The position numbers and the translations under genes are program-made. Below are positions 22,743 through 34,769 of a DNA stretch of 64,000 nt, one piece after another. Each line of letters opens with the position of its first letter. Position 1 is the first letter of the stretch. This DNA comes from Salvator merianae (Eukaryota; Chordata; Lepidosauria; Squamata; Teiidae), in contig QVOM02000073.1 of assembly GCA_003586115.2 (NCBI GenBank), positions 42,028,289 through 42,092,288 on the forward strand, in the 5' to 3' direction. The notes beneath the pieces were generated by a model, which was not told the origin of the DNA, ran no database searches, and saw only the letters and a program-made list of their open reading frames with translations.

Positions 22743-25700
22743 ATTTGGATAATTCATTGATTTTTTAATATTTTTTAAGGAAAATTCTAAGTTTAGAAAA
22801 AAATCATTAGCAGTTAACCAATTGTCGAAATGATGTGTGACTTGAATGGTAGAAAGAAGGAATCCTTTCATATAACCCCACTGTGTTTGGAGGCCCTGAT
22901 AAAAAAAAGAAGAGAAAGAAGTGATCTGTCCTAACAGATAACCAACTTGCAGAAGAAGGGAAAATTGTAAATGTTAATTTTCGAACATTCAACATATTCC
23001 AATGAAACAGGCCCCGGTTTTGCTCTGAATTCAGAACACTTAGAGCAGCCTGTTCTGTATTTGGAATGTTATAATAGAAATATTGTGCACATCTCTTGTG
23101 TAATTCCTGTCTGCTCTTGCTGTCATGGTTGATGGCAATTACAGTCTAAAATATCTTATAAGTTAGCAGGGTGAGGAAAATAATCTACTCTGGGTCCTGT
23201 CAGTAATTGCCTATCTATGATTGCTTGGGGCAACTTCTGGTGCTACATAGCACATTTACATGGTTTTCTTGGCAGATATAGTTTGCCATTACCTCCTTCT
23301 GGGGATCAAGCCTGCAAACATCTGCTTCCAGGTGAGTGTGCTGCGAGTTACACTCATTCCCATTATATTTGTAAAATTTTGACATTTATGGCATTAAACC
23401 AGATAAATTCTAATTATGGCTTCTAGCTTGGCAGTAGAATTTGGGATAAATGTTCTTGACACATTGGAGAAAAGTGTTTATTTTTCATGCAGTTTTACAT
23501 GATGTGAGTTTAGGCAATAATACAGCCTCAGAGTTTATTCACCCTAGCCAGGAGCCCTTTGGAATCAGTGGAAGGCAAAACCAGCACCACTGATCCTGCT
23601 ACTAGTGAAGCCAGTTTACCACTAAAGACGGGCAAAGCAGCTGAAGCAGAATGGGAGCATGTCAGGCTATGAGGACCACAGAGGAGGAATATCTTTGGGT
23701 ATAGGGTGGGATGAAAATGCAAATAAATAAATGCATAATGCAGTTTAACACACTGATTCTGGCATCCTAAGCAGATGATCTGGTATATGGAATTCTCCAC
23801 CTGCTGATTTCAACTTGACCTGAAGCAGAACTGTGTAGTGATGCACATCTTTTCTCCAAGGGGTGAGTGGTGATGGGAAGTCAAAATTTTTGCCTCTTGG
23901 GATTTGAGATTTGAATCCACATCCTCCTAAGCATGTTTGCATCTGCTTTGATTTCATGGTGTGATGCTACTACATATTTACATATCTTTCATCTGTGTAT
24001 GGAGATAGATGTAAAGAAGATAAAACGCTTCACTCATAGTGGGATTCAAGCAAGCTACATCCTGGGTCTCACTGGCTTTGCTCCAATGTGCATCAGTACA
24101 GGTATCCCATGCATGTACCTCCTGATCCTACCTAATCTCCTGTATGTGTTGCATATTGGTGAATGGCAGTAATGATAGCCCTGCTCCCACATGCCTTTTG
24201 ACACTTCCTGTGCCTCTATCATATGCAAATGTTTATTTTGCTTTCCTTCCATTGCTCTATGTTCTCCCTACAAGATTTTCCCTCCTCCCTAGATTGATGG
24301 GATGGTTGTTCAATCATTATAGCAGAAGCATATCTCATGACCTGGCATAATAGGAGTAGAGGACTGCTGTTTAAAAGATCAAAAAGTTTCTAAGACTATG
24401 CTCTGATTTTTTGTGAGAATGTTTATGACACTATGTGTATGTTTATGCCACCTGGTCAATCATGCTGGCAAAGGGAATGTGATTTAACTGATACTTTGTA
24501 TGTATAGATTGGTACCAGTCAGTAATGCACTGCACTCTCTAGCAATGTAGAGCTCAAATTCATCATCTATTTTTGTCCAGAATATTTATAAACCTTCCTG
24601 CTATCTTTGCATAATGTAAGAGATTGGGCACCAAGAAACCTCCTAGATCTATCTATTATCCTGAAATATGATCTGTTTTTATCTTCTGTTATACTAGTAT
24701 ACATTCCCTTTCCCTTTCCGGGATAATCTTTCCCACCTTGCTGAAAAATGATCTTGCTTCCTTCTCCCCCTGCTCCAATATGTCATGCCACATTCATAAG
24801 TTAATAAAAGATGACAAAAACGCTAGGTTTTATGCTTCTCTTTTGTAAAGGTCCAAGACCTTTCCTTCTCCTGACATTCACCTAAATGGTTATTTTGACA
24901 TCTAATTCTGAAAAATCTCTTAATTTGTGTAGCAATTGCATTTTGTGGCATAATAAACCTCCCTGAGTCATAACCAGTAAGATATTAATCATGGATCAAA
25001 TAATAAATTAATACAGCACTTAAGCTGCAATCCTCCAAGCACTTAACCTGGAAATAAATTTCACAGAATATAATAGGCATGTCCCTATTAATGCAGGGAT
25101 GCAGGGAGTTTTGGTTATGAAGAGCTTTAGGACCTCTCTCAACTTACTTGATCAAATTTTGCCTCTAGGGATAGGGGTTGAAAGCCACTCCATTATTACT
25201 ATTTATGGTATTGTGTGTGTTTTATTTTTCTGCAGTCTTCTTTCAGTGTCATGTTTGTATAAGCAGTCACTTCTTATTGGTCAAATGTTGCAAACAATGA
25301 GTGTTTTCACTGAACCTTCCTTTCACTTTTCCTAGATGTGCACAGATCTGCTCTATCTAAGGGGCTACCCACATAAGCAGAAAAAGGATTCTTTGTGACT
25401 GTACAACCAGGTCACATGTTAAACCCAAAGCTTCGAAGTCCATCCAAACTGCCATTTATGTTGTGTCTTCTCAAGCCCCTGTATAGCACTTTGAAAGTAC
25501 AGTTGGATCTCCTTCAGCAAGGGCAGGTTAAACTACATGTTTCCATCTGTCTCTCTCACTCACACAGATTTGTGTGCTAATGTAAAAGTGTGCAAATACA
25601 TATTTATAATCCCTTTAAAAAAGTGTTCCCCAGATTAGGAACAGAAAATAACTACTAGTCAGGATGACTGATTACTAGGGCCGTTCTGCACTTAGCCCTC

Positions 25701-27901
25701 ATGCAGATTACTGCTCTCTGTTGTCCTCTTCAGGGCCTCTTTCATCTGCAGATTAGAGAGGCCCCACCCCTGTCCGCATCAGATGAAGTAGGCTCCTGCT
25801 CTGGATCACCAATAGACCTCGGAGGAAAACCTGATCATGGAGGCATGCAGATGGCAGATGCTTCCATGTCCCAGTTTACAGACGTACCCTTTTTGGCAAC
25901 ACACTTTATTGCATCACCAAAATGCATTTTTGTTCCTGGCCATAGAAGTTTTGGAGGCTAACTCCAAAGCTAGTGCAAGAGTTGGGGCCGGTGCAAGGGC
26001 TGGCCTGGATCACTGTTGCCATGGAGATGGTGCTGCTCCAGATCTCTCCAAGGTAAGTGCAGAAAAGCTCTAAGGCTTTGTTCACACACAGTAAAAAAAA
26101 AAAAAAAAAAAAGACCTCTGAGGCAACTTAGAGATGATTCTTAGGTGGAATTGTTTTCACATCAGCCTGCCCCTCCCCCTCCCATGAACATTCAAGGCTA
26201 GAAAAGGTGGATTAGAGATGGAATGAGAAAATGAGAACCACCGGCTACTCTCTGCAAGGCATTTTTGACCTGCTTTTCTTGCTGTGTGTAAATGCAGTCT
26301 CTTTTAAGCAATAATGTTCATGCTTCTGAAAAGCAATTGTGGGGAAACAAAAATGGAGAGGTAATGCACCCATATCTTTCATGTAGCTTTTCCCTGGGTA
26401 TCTATTTGACCACTGCGAGAACCGACTGCTAGATTAGACAGGCCATCAATCTAAAGAGCAAGCCCTTTCTTGTCTTTTTAAGAATCTGTCACTTTGAGGT
26501 CATTAGCCTCCAGACTGATTTGTCATGGAGGACTTTGATTTTATAGATAAAAATGAATGTATGATGTAAGATGGTTGCTGAATTGCAATTTTCTCTTCTT
26601 AATTGTTATTCCCAACACTATTGTGTTTTTGCAATGGGGCTCAGGTAGTAGCACCATGTGGTGGATTCCACCCTTGATGATTAAGTAAATTGTGCAATGA
26701 ATAGAGCAAATAACTGCACAAATGATAATGTGACATGGTAGGTGAAACCAGATTGATAAGTAGCAAGTAAATATGTGATCTAGGTTACAGATACAAGCAA
26801 GGTTGCATGTTTGGCAGGTATAGGGAGAAAATAGTTGGTTGTTTTACCCATTTTGACTTGTCTTGCTTGCTTTACTAGATTGCTGTGTCTGTGTCTTCAC
26901 ACATACATGAGTGGACACACATAACCGTCACCTGTTCTTACTGAGTTCACATGAAAAAAGACAGAAATTCCCTTTTACCATTCTTTTCTTTAAGTAGTCA
27001 TGTCTATCTAGCTAGGGATGAAGGAAAGCTGTAGCAAGACTCTGTATGGTACACCCACTCCCCAGGAATATGCTTATGGTAGACAAAGCATCAAGCTAAC
27101 CCTGCAAAGTCAAAACTAAAGAGAATGTGCGAAAACTGTACCCAGTCATATGCAGGTAACACATATGACTCTTGTACTGAAGCCTCTGCTTTGGCTAAGT
27201 ATCTGCCCTTGGTGCTTCCACATAAGTGTGAGAAGCTGGCAATAAGCGTAAAAAGCACAGAGAGAAAGTCCTCCCCCCCCCCCCGCCATGAAAGAAGTAT
27301 GAGAAGAAGAAGACTGGGAGCTGGAAGAAACTAGGGCATAGCTGACCTACTTTTCTGTATATTCAGACCCAGTCACATCTCTTTGAAGGATCAAGTAGCT
27401 TGATTCTATTCTTATATAAAACAACACTATTTTTTTTCCTACTGAGATTGCAGTGGCACAGGCCAAAACATTAAGTTTTTATTTTGTTTGCCTTTTTAAA
27501 GTTCAGTGAAAAATCAAACCTCCCTCAGCCTCCGACAGGTGTGAAAACAGTTTTGTTCTCCCATATGTATACATTCTCCATTCCTTCGTTTAATGTAGGA
27601 CTGGAAACAGAAGTACTACAATGTCACTTGAAATGGCTCTGTGCAATTTCAGGCTCAGCTGGAAATGGCAAACCCTGAAAAAACTCAGGAGGATGATAAC
27701 TTAGTTTGAAATTGTTTCAGGTGGAATATAGTTAAGCTTCCAGGGAGCCACCGAACAAATCCAGATAAGTTTGCTGGGTAGTTTGGGGAAGAATTAACAC
27801 AATCTGCAATTAACCAAATTCGTTCAACTTCTCGAAATGAAAAATGGCCTAAGAATGTTCTGCTAATGATATGAATGATGAAACAAATGGAGTTTCCTTA
27901 C
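22743..27901 (-). other. SH3RF2 intron, 5' part (noncoding)
   Basis: No exon or RNA gene recognised. The intron starts at the donor GTAAGG read on the minus strand from 27901 downward. Local features are an A run of about 22 bases near 26092-26113 and a C run near 27274-27283. About 25678-26060 begins with a GGGCC-like end ('agggccgttctgcactta') and may be a decayed MITE. Confidence 0.6.
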
Positions 27902-28270
27902 CCCTTCCATAGGGATCCTGGGACTGGCACTCAGCCTATACAAAATTCTTGGATCTCCCTGGGCTCTCCTAATAGAGGCAGGAGAGGAGAGGGCTCCAGA
28001 TCTTTGGAGAGAGCTAAACTTCATCATACTTGGTCCAAGCCGGACTCCATCCAGTACACGGATCAGTAGCAAGTTGACTGGCAGCTCTTCAATACTGCAG
28101 AGAACGAGAGTTCGGCACTCGGGACACCTCAGCTCCTTGCACGATTTCAAGATCCTCTGGAGGCAAGGCTTGCAAAAGGTGTGTTGACATGGGAGCACCT
28201 TGGCTGAGACATCCAACTTCTCCAGACACATGGGACACTCTAACATGTCGAATAAAGCCAAGTCATCCAT
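27902..28270 (-). CDS. SH3RF2: SH3RF2, first coding exon (RING finger, residues 1-123)
   Basis: SH3RF2 is a POSH-family E3 ubiquitin ligase and adaptor, with an N-terminal RING finger followed by SH3 domains. This exon encodes residues 1-123. The cysteine and histidine ligands are all present: C12-x2-C15, C28-x-H30, C33-x2-C36, C49-x2-C52 (C3HC4), within [22 protein letters not shown] and [10 protein letters not shown] post-RING segment [12 protein letters not shown] is typical of the family. The start at 28270 is preferred over an in-frame Met 13 codons upstream because MDDL is the family N-terminus and its context is strong (A at -3, G at +4). The exon ends GGG|GTAAGG, phase 0. SH3RF2 rather than SH3RF1 or SH3RF3 is chosen from the final RIPMEG segment and linkage to GRXCR2. 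The SH3 exons lie outside the window. Confidence 0.93.
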
Positions 28271-28304
28271 CTTGTTTTGGGTGGGTTTGGTGACAGATTC
28301 CAAA
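28271..28304 (-). other. SH3RF2: Possible SH3RF2 5' UTR part of the exon
   Basis: On the minus strand a candidate acceptor, CTAACTCTCCTTGAG, ends at 28305, so the exon may begin at 28304. The in-frame extension upstream of the MDDL start adds 13 codons with no resemblance to the family. The acceptor is short and weak, so the exon could equally be continuous with the promoter side. Confidence 0.35.
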
Positions 28305-31300
28305 CTCAAGGAGAGTTAGAAAATCCACATGACAATTACCAAAATGAAAGGGCCACGCAGGGGTGATCTATGAAGAATACGTGCAATTTTACAATAGGAA
28401 AAGTCTTAGCCTGTGAGAAGAAAAGAGCAGAAAGGCAAAATGGCAGGACCTTGACTATTTCAGTATTATAGGCTACTCTCTGTACCAGCTACAATTCATA
28501 ACAATGCCTCATAAACCAATTCCTTTGGAGTATCCCCCTCTCCCATATCTCAGATCGAGTTAGGCTTCAGTCACTAGGATCACAAGCACTGGAAAGCAGA
28601 TTTGTGTTCAGTGGTCAACATCCATTGGGAGACACATGGGGGAGACAGTGAAGTTCAGGATAAGAAAATAATCATTAATGCCATTCAAAGGAAGATTATA
28701 TTAAGACAGTACATTCCTTTACAAATATACTGCTGTGGAATTAGTCCATCTGAAAGCAATGTAACAATACAATGGGGATGATAAATTATTGTGAAAGATG
28801 TAAAATGATCACACTGGATATTCTGGCAAGCAAATACCAATTAAAAGAAGACCAGAACTGAACACATTCCACCTCACCTCTCTTCTCTCAGCAGGCCAGC
28901 ACTTAACACCCATTTTCTTGGCAATACCACAGTGCTCCACTTTATCTGAAGAGGCAGTTCTTACTTTCCTAGATTTTCTTAGAAGCGAGTCTCTTTGACA
29001 ACAAACATTACTTTAGCATACCTGGAAGTAAAAGAGTCTTGCTTGAGTTCAGGAGAGTGGCAGTTTTGTGCAGTGCCTCGTCTTAGCTGTCTTGATAATC
29101 CAAAAAGAGCCTGGGAAATTATTATTCCTCCCACAGCATAAAAGCAACTCAACCTGTTCGGCACCTTTCACAGCTGAACGGCGAGCTCAAGTAAAATAGT
29201 TGCACTTAATTCCAGTTTCAAGCCATGGCCTGTAAAAACATGCAGCATCTCTGATCATGCAAACCTTCAGGAGCATAAGACTGATTCAAAACCTATTCTG
29301 ATCTAATTTTCAGATATCACAAACTTTCTTCCACCCCAACCCGACCTTCTGAGGAGGGAAACCTCCTTGCTTCACAGACACTAAACCATTAGATAAACTT
29401 TGTGAGCTGAACTTTCTGTCTGAGTCTTTCCTTCATTCAGAGAAGGAAGCCTTGAAAAAGAAAGTAGAGCAGTATTCTAATTTTTGCAAGTACAGTACTA
29501 CTAACCTTGTGTTCGTGACCCCCTTTAAAACGAGTTTCAGCTCATGAAATAACAGCTTCTGATCTGGCTTTTCCCTTTCTCTCGCCTTCCAAATTGCAGA
29601 CGCATTGAAAACTTTAACTAGGTGCATTACTCACTTAGCTCAACTTGACACACACTGCTTTGTTAACTCATAGGCTCCCAGGCGCTCACTCCTACACATA
29701 TTTCAGGCAAAGGAGAATGGTTAAGACTGAGTAGGAACTAAAGAGGAGGTTGTTCGGTTTTTTATTTTTATTTTTTAAAAGGAAGCTTTCTGGCTCTGTA
29801 TCAGTGAAACTTAGATCAATAATTTGGTTCAGCTGCTTTTTTTTTTTTTAAATGAAGCTGATCCTGTTTTAGGAACAGAGGAGGAGGAGTGTAAAAAGAT
29901 GGTAGAAAACAAAAAGCACAATAAATCTGTGAGCAAAGGATGACTAGGATTACCTTTTAATTTTTTTTTTTAAAGGACTAGGGTGGAATTGAAACTTGGG
30001 TTGTAATTGATGTCTTTTGAAAACAGTGTGATTATCTGGAATTAAGTCATTTTGCTTAACAAAACAAGATATGAACAATCTACAACTAATGGACAAATCT
30101 ATTTAATTAACTGTAATAAAAGCAATGGGCATGTTTTACTGGAGAGTTCAACCCTTCCAGGTTTGTGCTGATGGATAGTTGAATTTAACTGCTTATCTAT
30201 GGGATATTTCTTCTTCACAAGAAAAACACATTGAGTTCATTGGTCATAAAACTCACATGAGCTTGAAGGAAAGCATAAATTATGGCAATAACTCCTCTGA
30301 ACTTAGAAGAATCACAGGAGATTGCTAAGAACTGCAGAAAATATCAAGTTCTAACTGAATTTTTGAAAATTTTTATGCTTGAAATTTTACTGTGGATGCA
30401 TTCACACAGGTGGATGACAGCACCTGGAGAAGCCAAGGAGTGCAACATCTTCACCTTTGGAGCACACCTGGGCATAAAATGGGCCTCTAATGGACAAGCA
30501 TCCTGCAGTCAGGTGCTTATGATACCACTGTGAAGATGAATGATAGACACATGACCGACCTGCCTGTGCTGCATTCTGTGCTGTCATGTTTTGAGACATG
30601 CAAAAAATGGTCAAATTCTAAGGCCATTTCTGGCACATCCCAAAACAGGGCTGTATTCTGCCTTCAAAACTAGGAAACTTTTGTTCTCAGTCTTTGACGT
30701 TTTTGAGCGGGTGAGGTGTGTGGCATTGGTGCACTCCACCTCTGGGGATGAGGCAAGCTCTGGCCCAGCTGATCTGCAGTCCCCTGGCATGGTGATACAG
30801 TAGTCTCTTCTGACCCTTGTGTACTGTTAAGTTGCTCCATCTAATGTTCAAACTGCAGTTTTATAGCCTGTTATATATGCAGACCCTTAAGTCAGAATTT
30901 GTATACAGCTTTGAAAAACTGAAGTTCAACCTCGGGACTCCCTTCACACATCATACAGTCTGAATAACTTTTAATGAATTAAAAGTCAAAATTTACTGAA
31001 AAATTTGGGCAGACCTGAGAGAGACAACTTTTAGCTGGGCCCAAACGTAGGACTGGGTAGATTTACAAACTTTTAAGAACTGGTTCCATCTTCTATACAT
31101 GCACAGGCACAATCTGAGACTCTGAGAAATCTTCAGAGTGATATTTGCTTCTCATGATTATAATTTGACTAACTGACTACTGTTCCTTCCTGATAATTTG
31201 TGTTGCAATAGTAAGAAATATAATTAAGCCCGATGTATAATGCTTTAGTTAATAACAGGTAGCTTTAAAGGAGATCTTCTTTTACAAAGAAACCTGACTG

Positions 31301-31557
31301 GACATTTCTTGTTGGAGATGTCTTCCTGAAAGGAGGATAAAAGTTAGAAATGGAGGTTTCTTTTCACCACTTTAGCTTTCTTTGCACTAAATTGGGGAAA
31401 CTTAATGATGTTTTATTATGAATACAACCAAGCAGATTGTGACCTAGAATGTCCCATCTGCACAGCCTTTCTGAGAACAGCAATCCTGGAAGAAAAAGTC
31501 TCACCCCCACTAAGAAAAGATACAACCCATAGAACTATTTGGGTGGATGTTCTAGGC
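28305..31557. other. Intergenic or SH3RF2 5' region, nothing recognised
   Basis: This region is upstream of the SH3RF2 start. It must contain, or lead to, the promoter and any noncoding first exon, but I see no CpG island or clear core promoter. T runs lie near 29840 and 29960. Confidence 0.45.
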
Positions 31558-31760
31558 CAGTGGTTCCCAACCTTTTCTCACTTGCATACCTCTTGGCAGC
31601 TCATTTCCATAAATTGTACTCCTTCATATTAGCAAAATGTTTGCAATTACTATAATTGGTGTTATGTGCCTTTTCTGCCATTATTTAGTTTTTCTCGCGT
31701 ACCTCTAAATGTCCTGGTTCATATCCTGAAGGTATGTGTACCCCAGGTTGAGAATCACTG
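31558..31760. mobile_element. hAT-Charlie-like MITE (203 bp)
   Basis: The left end CAGTGGTTCCCAACC and the right end GGTTGAGAATCACTG form the CAGTGGTTCTCAACC-type inverted terminus known from hAT-Charlie elements of vertebrates. The flanks are TTCTAGGC (31550-31557) and TTCTGGGC (31761-31768), an 8-bp target-site duplication with one mismatch, as expected for hAT. There is no coding content. Confidence 0.9.
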
Positions 31761-31984
31761 TTCTGGGCAGTCAAAAAACCATTACTTTTACTACCTGAAG
31801 ATTGTTCCCTGGACAATGCCCCGTGACTTTTTTTTTTTTACTTTGCTCCCTTCAATTCTGGAATTTTTGAACACAGAAATACATGTTTCTTAAGAAATTT
31901 AAATAAACACCCTGCCTAATGGATACTGATAGGGGTGTATCCAGATGGCAAGAGGAAATTTCAGATTCTTCTTTACATCCCAGA

Positions 31985-32260
31985 ATTGCTTCTCACTGCC
32001 ACTGCCAGACAGCAGGAGGCAATCCCAGCAAAATACAGGGTTCTGTCTGGCATTTCTTCATGGGATCCTTCCTCTTGCAAAATACCTGTATGTAAGAAGC
32101 ACCCATCCATTTCCCTTTGTTATTTGTTGTGTGCTTCCTGCATACGGGTATTTTGCAAGAGGAAGGATCCTGTGAAGAAGCACCAGAGAGAGGTAAGCAA
32201 TCACTATTATGGAAAATCTGACATCATTGCTGGGTTTTCCATAACAGTGATTTAGTAGGT
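31985..32260. repeat. Hairpin-bearing interspersed repeat with long stem
   Basis: About 32043-32103 is an imperfect inverted repeat of about 32130-32189, with a loop of roughly 26 nt. The core 31 nt (32056-32086 against 32147-32177) pair at 29 positions. A second hairpin follows: 'atcactattatggaaaa' pairs with 'ttttccataacagtgat' (32202-32252). The 'gaggtaagcaatcactatta' junction is shared with 12150. No coding capacity. Confidence 0.65.
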
Positions 32261-34672
32261 TTTTGTGCAGCTAATCCAAGACTACTTCGGGATTACCATG
32301 AACAAGTGGGTTTTTACCTATGTCTGGAAGCACCTTATTTTCTGATGCCGACACTCTACTGTATTATTGCACTGTCTCCTACTGAGCAATGCTTTCCAGT
32401 TAACTTTCCTGTGTATTGTTCTTGCTAATTTTCAGCCCAGATTTTCTGTTTTATGACAGTGAGGTGGAGGTTCATTCTTTTTGTTCATTCTTTCTCAACA
32501 TTCTCTTGCTGAAAGATCCCAGCATATCCCTGTAATTAGTTGCTGCAACAAAGCCATTTTATTTCATTCCTTTGGTAAATCTGTGGCTGCAACTTTGGAC
32601 CAGTCTGTTGGGGCTTGATGGGAGCTGAGGTTTATTGAACACTTTTTATTTGTCTAAAATACATACAGTATAGAGTTTATCTTCAGGATCCCTCTGCACA
32701 CTTTATGTTTGGGGTGAGCATCTGAATTGTGAAATTATTATTGATTTTATTTTTTAAAAAATCAGGTTTGGCTGCAATGAAGAGAATCTTCAGAGATGCA
32801 GAAAAAGGCAGAGAAATGATGTATGCAGAGTATGGCAGGGCTATTTCTGGTAGAGGAAAAAATGCCTTTACTGCAACTCAGCGTCTGCAAAATCTAGTTC
32901 TTGCTTTGGGGGCTTATTTGAAGATGTGCTATGTCAAATTGTGTAGGCTCAATGCACTGTACGTACGTTGTTTGAGTATTCCCAAATGCACATGGTGGCT
33001 GGACTCCCACCAGTATTGCCCTGTATGGCATATCCAGCTGCCCTGTAAGCAAAACAAGCAGCAGCAGAAATACCAATATCATAATGGCTTAGAGGAACAG
33101 TCTTGCATCTTGGCTTCCATTGGCTAACTTTTCAACACCTTTGGAGGGTACTTTCACAAGTAAAAAGTACTAGAGTGAAGCTTAGTAATCTCTTTCATGT
33201 CTGCCCATTCAGGATGCTCTGTGGGAATATGGAAGATTAAGGCTGCATCTCCACAGTCTGAAAAGTCTGCTTGTACCATGGTATCTAACAATTCTGCTGT
33301 TGGGGTGGAGAAACTGGGTAAACACTTGCCTGGCAGCTCCCTGTCTTTGCAGGCTTTGAGGCTGGGCAGCTGCTCCACAGCATCTGAAGCCTCTGCCCAG
33401 TGTGAGTAAGCATCAGACAGGAAATAGCTGTGGAAGTCAGTCATTTTCTTTCTGCTACTTTATCTCACCTGGCAGAAAATGGGACAGGTAAGTTACCCAG
33501 TCTGCTGCTCTGTCTCCAGACAATGATGGTTGTGGCAGTAGAAGAGGGTGGCAAGTGTCCTCAGTGTTGTTGTTGGCTCTCTCTGCAAATAGCCCCACTG
33601 AGGATGCTTTCTGCTCCTTGGAGGCAGGCTGTAGACCCCATGGGTGTGCCAATATGCAGATGTGTATAGGTCCCTGCTAGGCAGCCTTTCTGAGCCATGT
33701 GAAAATCCCCCTCTTTTTAAGGCTGTGGTCACACTTGTTAAATAAGAAGTCTTGAGGCCATCTCTGGCCATGAGAGATCACACTTAAAAAAGACATTCCA
33801 ATTTATATTCATACTATCCCCTCCCATCCAGTGTAGAAAAACAAGTGTGAGTGAGCATTACTTTGCGTGGGTGTGGACAAACTGCTTGGTGACTCAAGCT
33901 TAATGTGGAGAAAATTCAGATTATAGAAGTTTGGTGTAGCTGCAGCCTAAGACTTCTCTTCCAAATAATTTATAACATAAAGTAAAACTATGGAGATTTT
34001 ATTCTATTTATAGTCAGTTTGTTGACTTTGTAAATGCATACTCCTTCATGTCTTTGGATTGTAATAAACTTTGTATCTTGCTAATTTTAGAGTCTTCACT
34101 AATGCGTCCCTTTGCCTATCAAATGTTTGGCAAGTATAGACAAGTAATCTATCTTTTCTGCTCAAGAAAATATGGAATTGCTTTCTAAATATTAAAATAT
34201 GTTATACAAAGAGCTATAATTAAGAGAAACTTTGTCTTGAGGATGGTGGCTGTAATTCACCAGTAAAGCAACTGCATAGAAAGTAGGTGTTGCAGATATA
34301 ATCCCCAGCGCCTCCTAGACAAAGACATTGCAAACCAGTTTCATACCCTTGCCAAGAAAACAAGCATGTCCATGCAATCAGACAACCCACAGTTTCAAGG
34401 ACAGATGAGGTTTTCTTTCCACTTTTTGAGTGTGGTTTTGCATGTAGCTTGGATTTGCACCTTAAACAATATGTGGGTTTTTGCATCTAGACACCAACCT
34501 CCATTCTTTCTTGTCTTTCTAAAGTCTGACACAATACGTTAACATTTAATTTCCCCCCCTATTCCTTATGACTGTTGAGACTGAAGGCTAAAGTCACCAC
34601 TGGGAAGCAACTAAAACCCATTTTTGTTTGAACGTGTAGTCTTCAAGGAGGAAAAAATAGTTATTACACAAG
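32261..34672. other. Intergenic stretch, nothing recognised
   Basis: No gene or clear repeat family. Open frames here (for example 132 codons from 32729) show no recognisable domain and sit in AT-rich sequence. Confidence 0.5.
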
Positions 34673-34768
34673 AACATAAGAGGAGCCTTGCTGGATCAGG
34701 CCACAGCCCATCTAGTCCAGCATTCTGTTTCACACAGCGGCCCACCAATTGCTTCTGGGCATTCTCAA
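34673..34768 (-). mobile_element. CR1-like 3' end, cut off at the N
   Basis: Reads 'agaacataagaggagcc', 'ctggatcaggccacagccc', 'tctagtccagcattctg' and 'gcttctgggcattctcaa', matching 49807-49905. In the copies at 2799 and 49807 the sequence continues with 'gcagaag/gcagaaa'. Here it stops at the N (34769) and unrelated sequence follows. Confidence 0.85.
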
Positions 34769-34769
34769 N
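34769..34769. other. Single undetermined base (possible assembly join)
   Basis: The only N I saw in the window. It lies exactly between the truncated CR1-like repeat and the first base of the left arm of the large inverted repeat, which suggests a contig join or closed gap rather than an ordinary ambiguous base. Confidence 0.9.

Noticed and set aside
28270..28309. Upstream in-frame Met as the SH3RF2 start (13 extra residues)
   Set aside because: The family N-terminus is MDDL at 28270, which has a better start context, and the extra residues match nothing known in the family.
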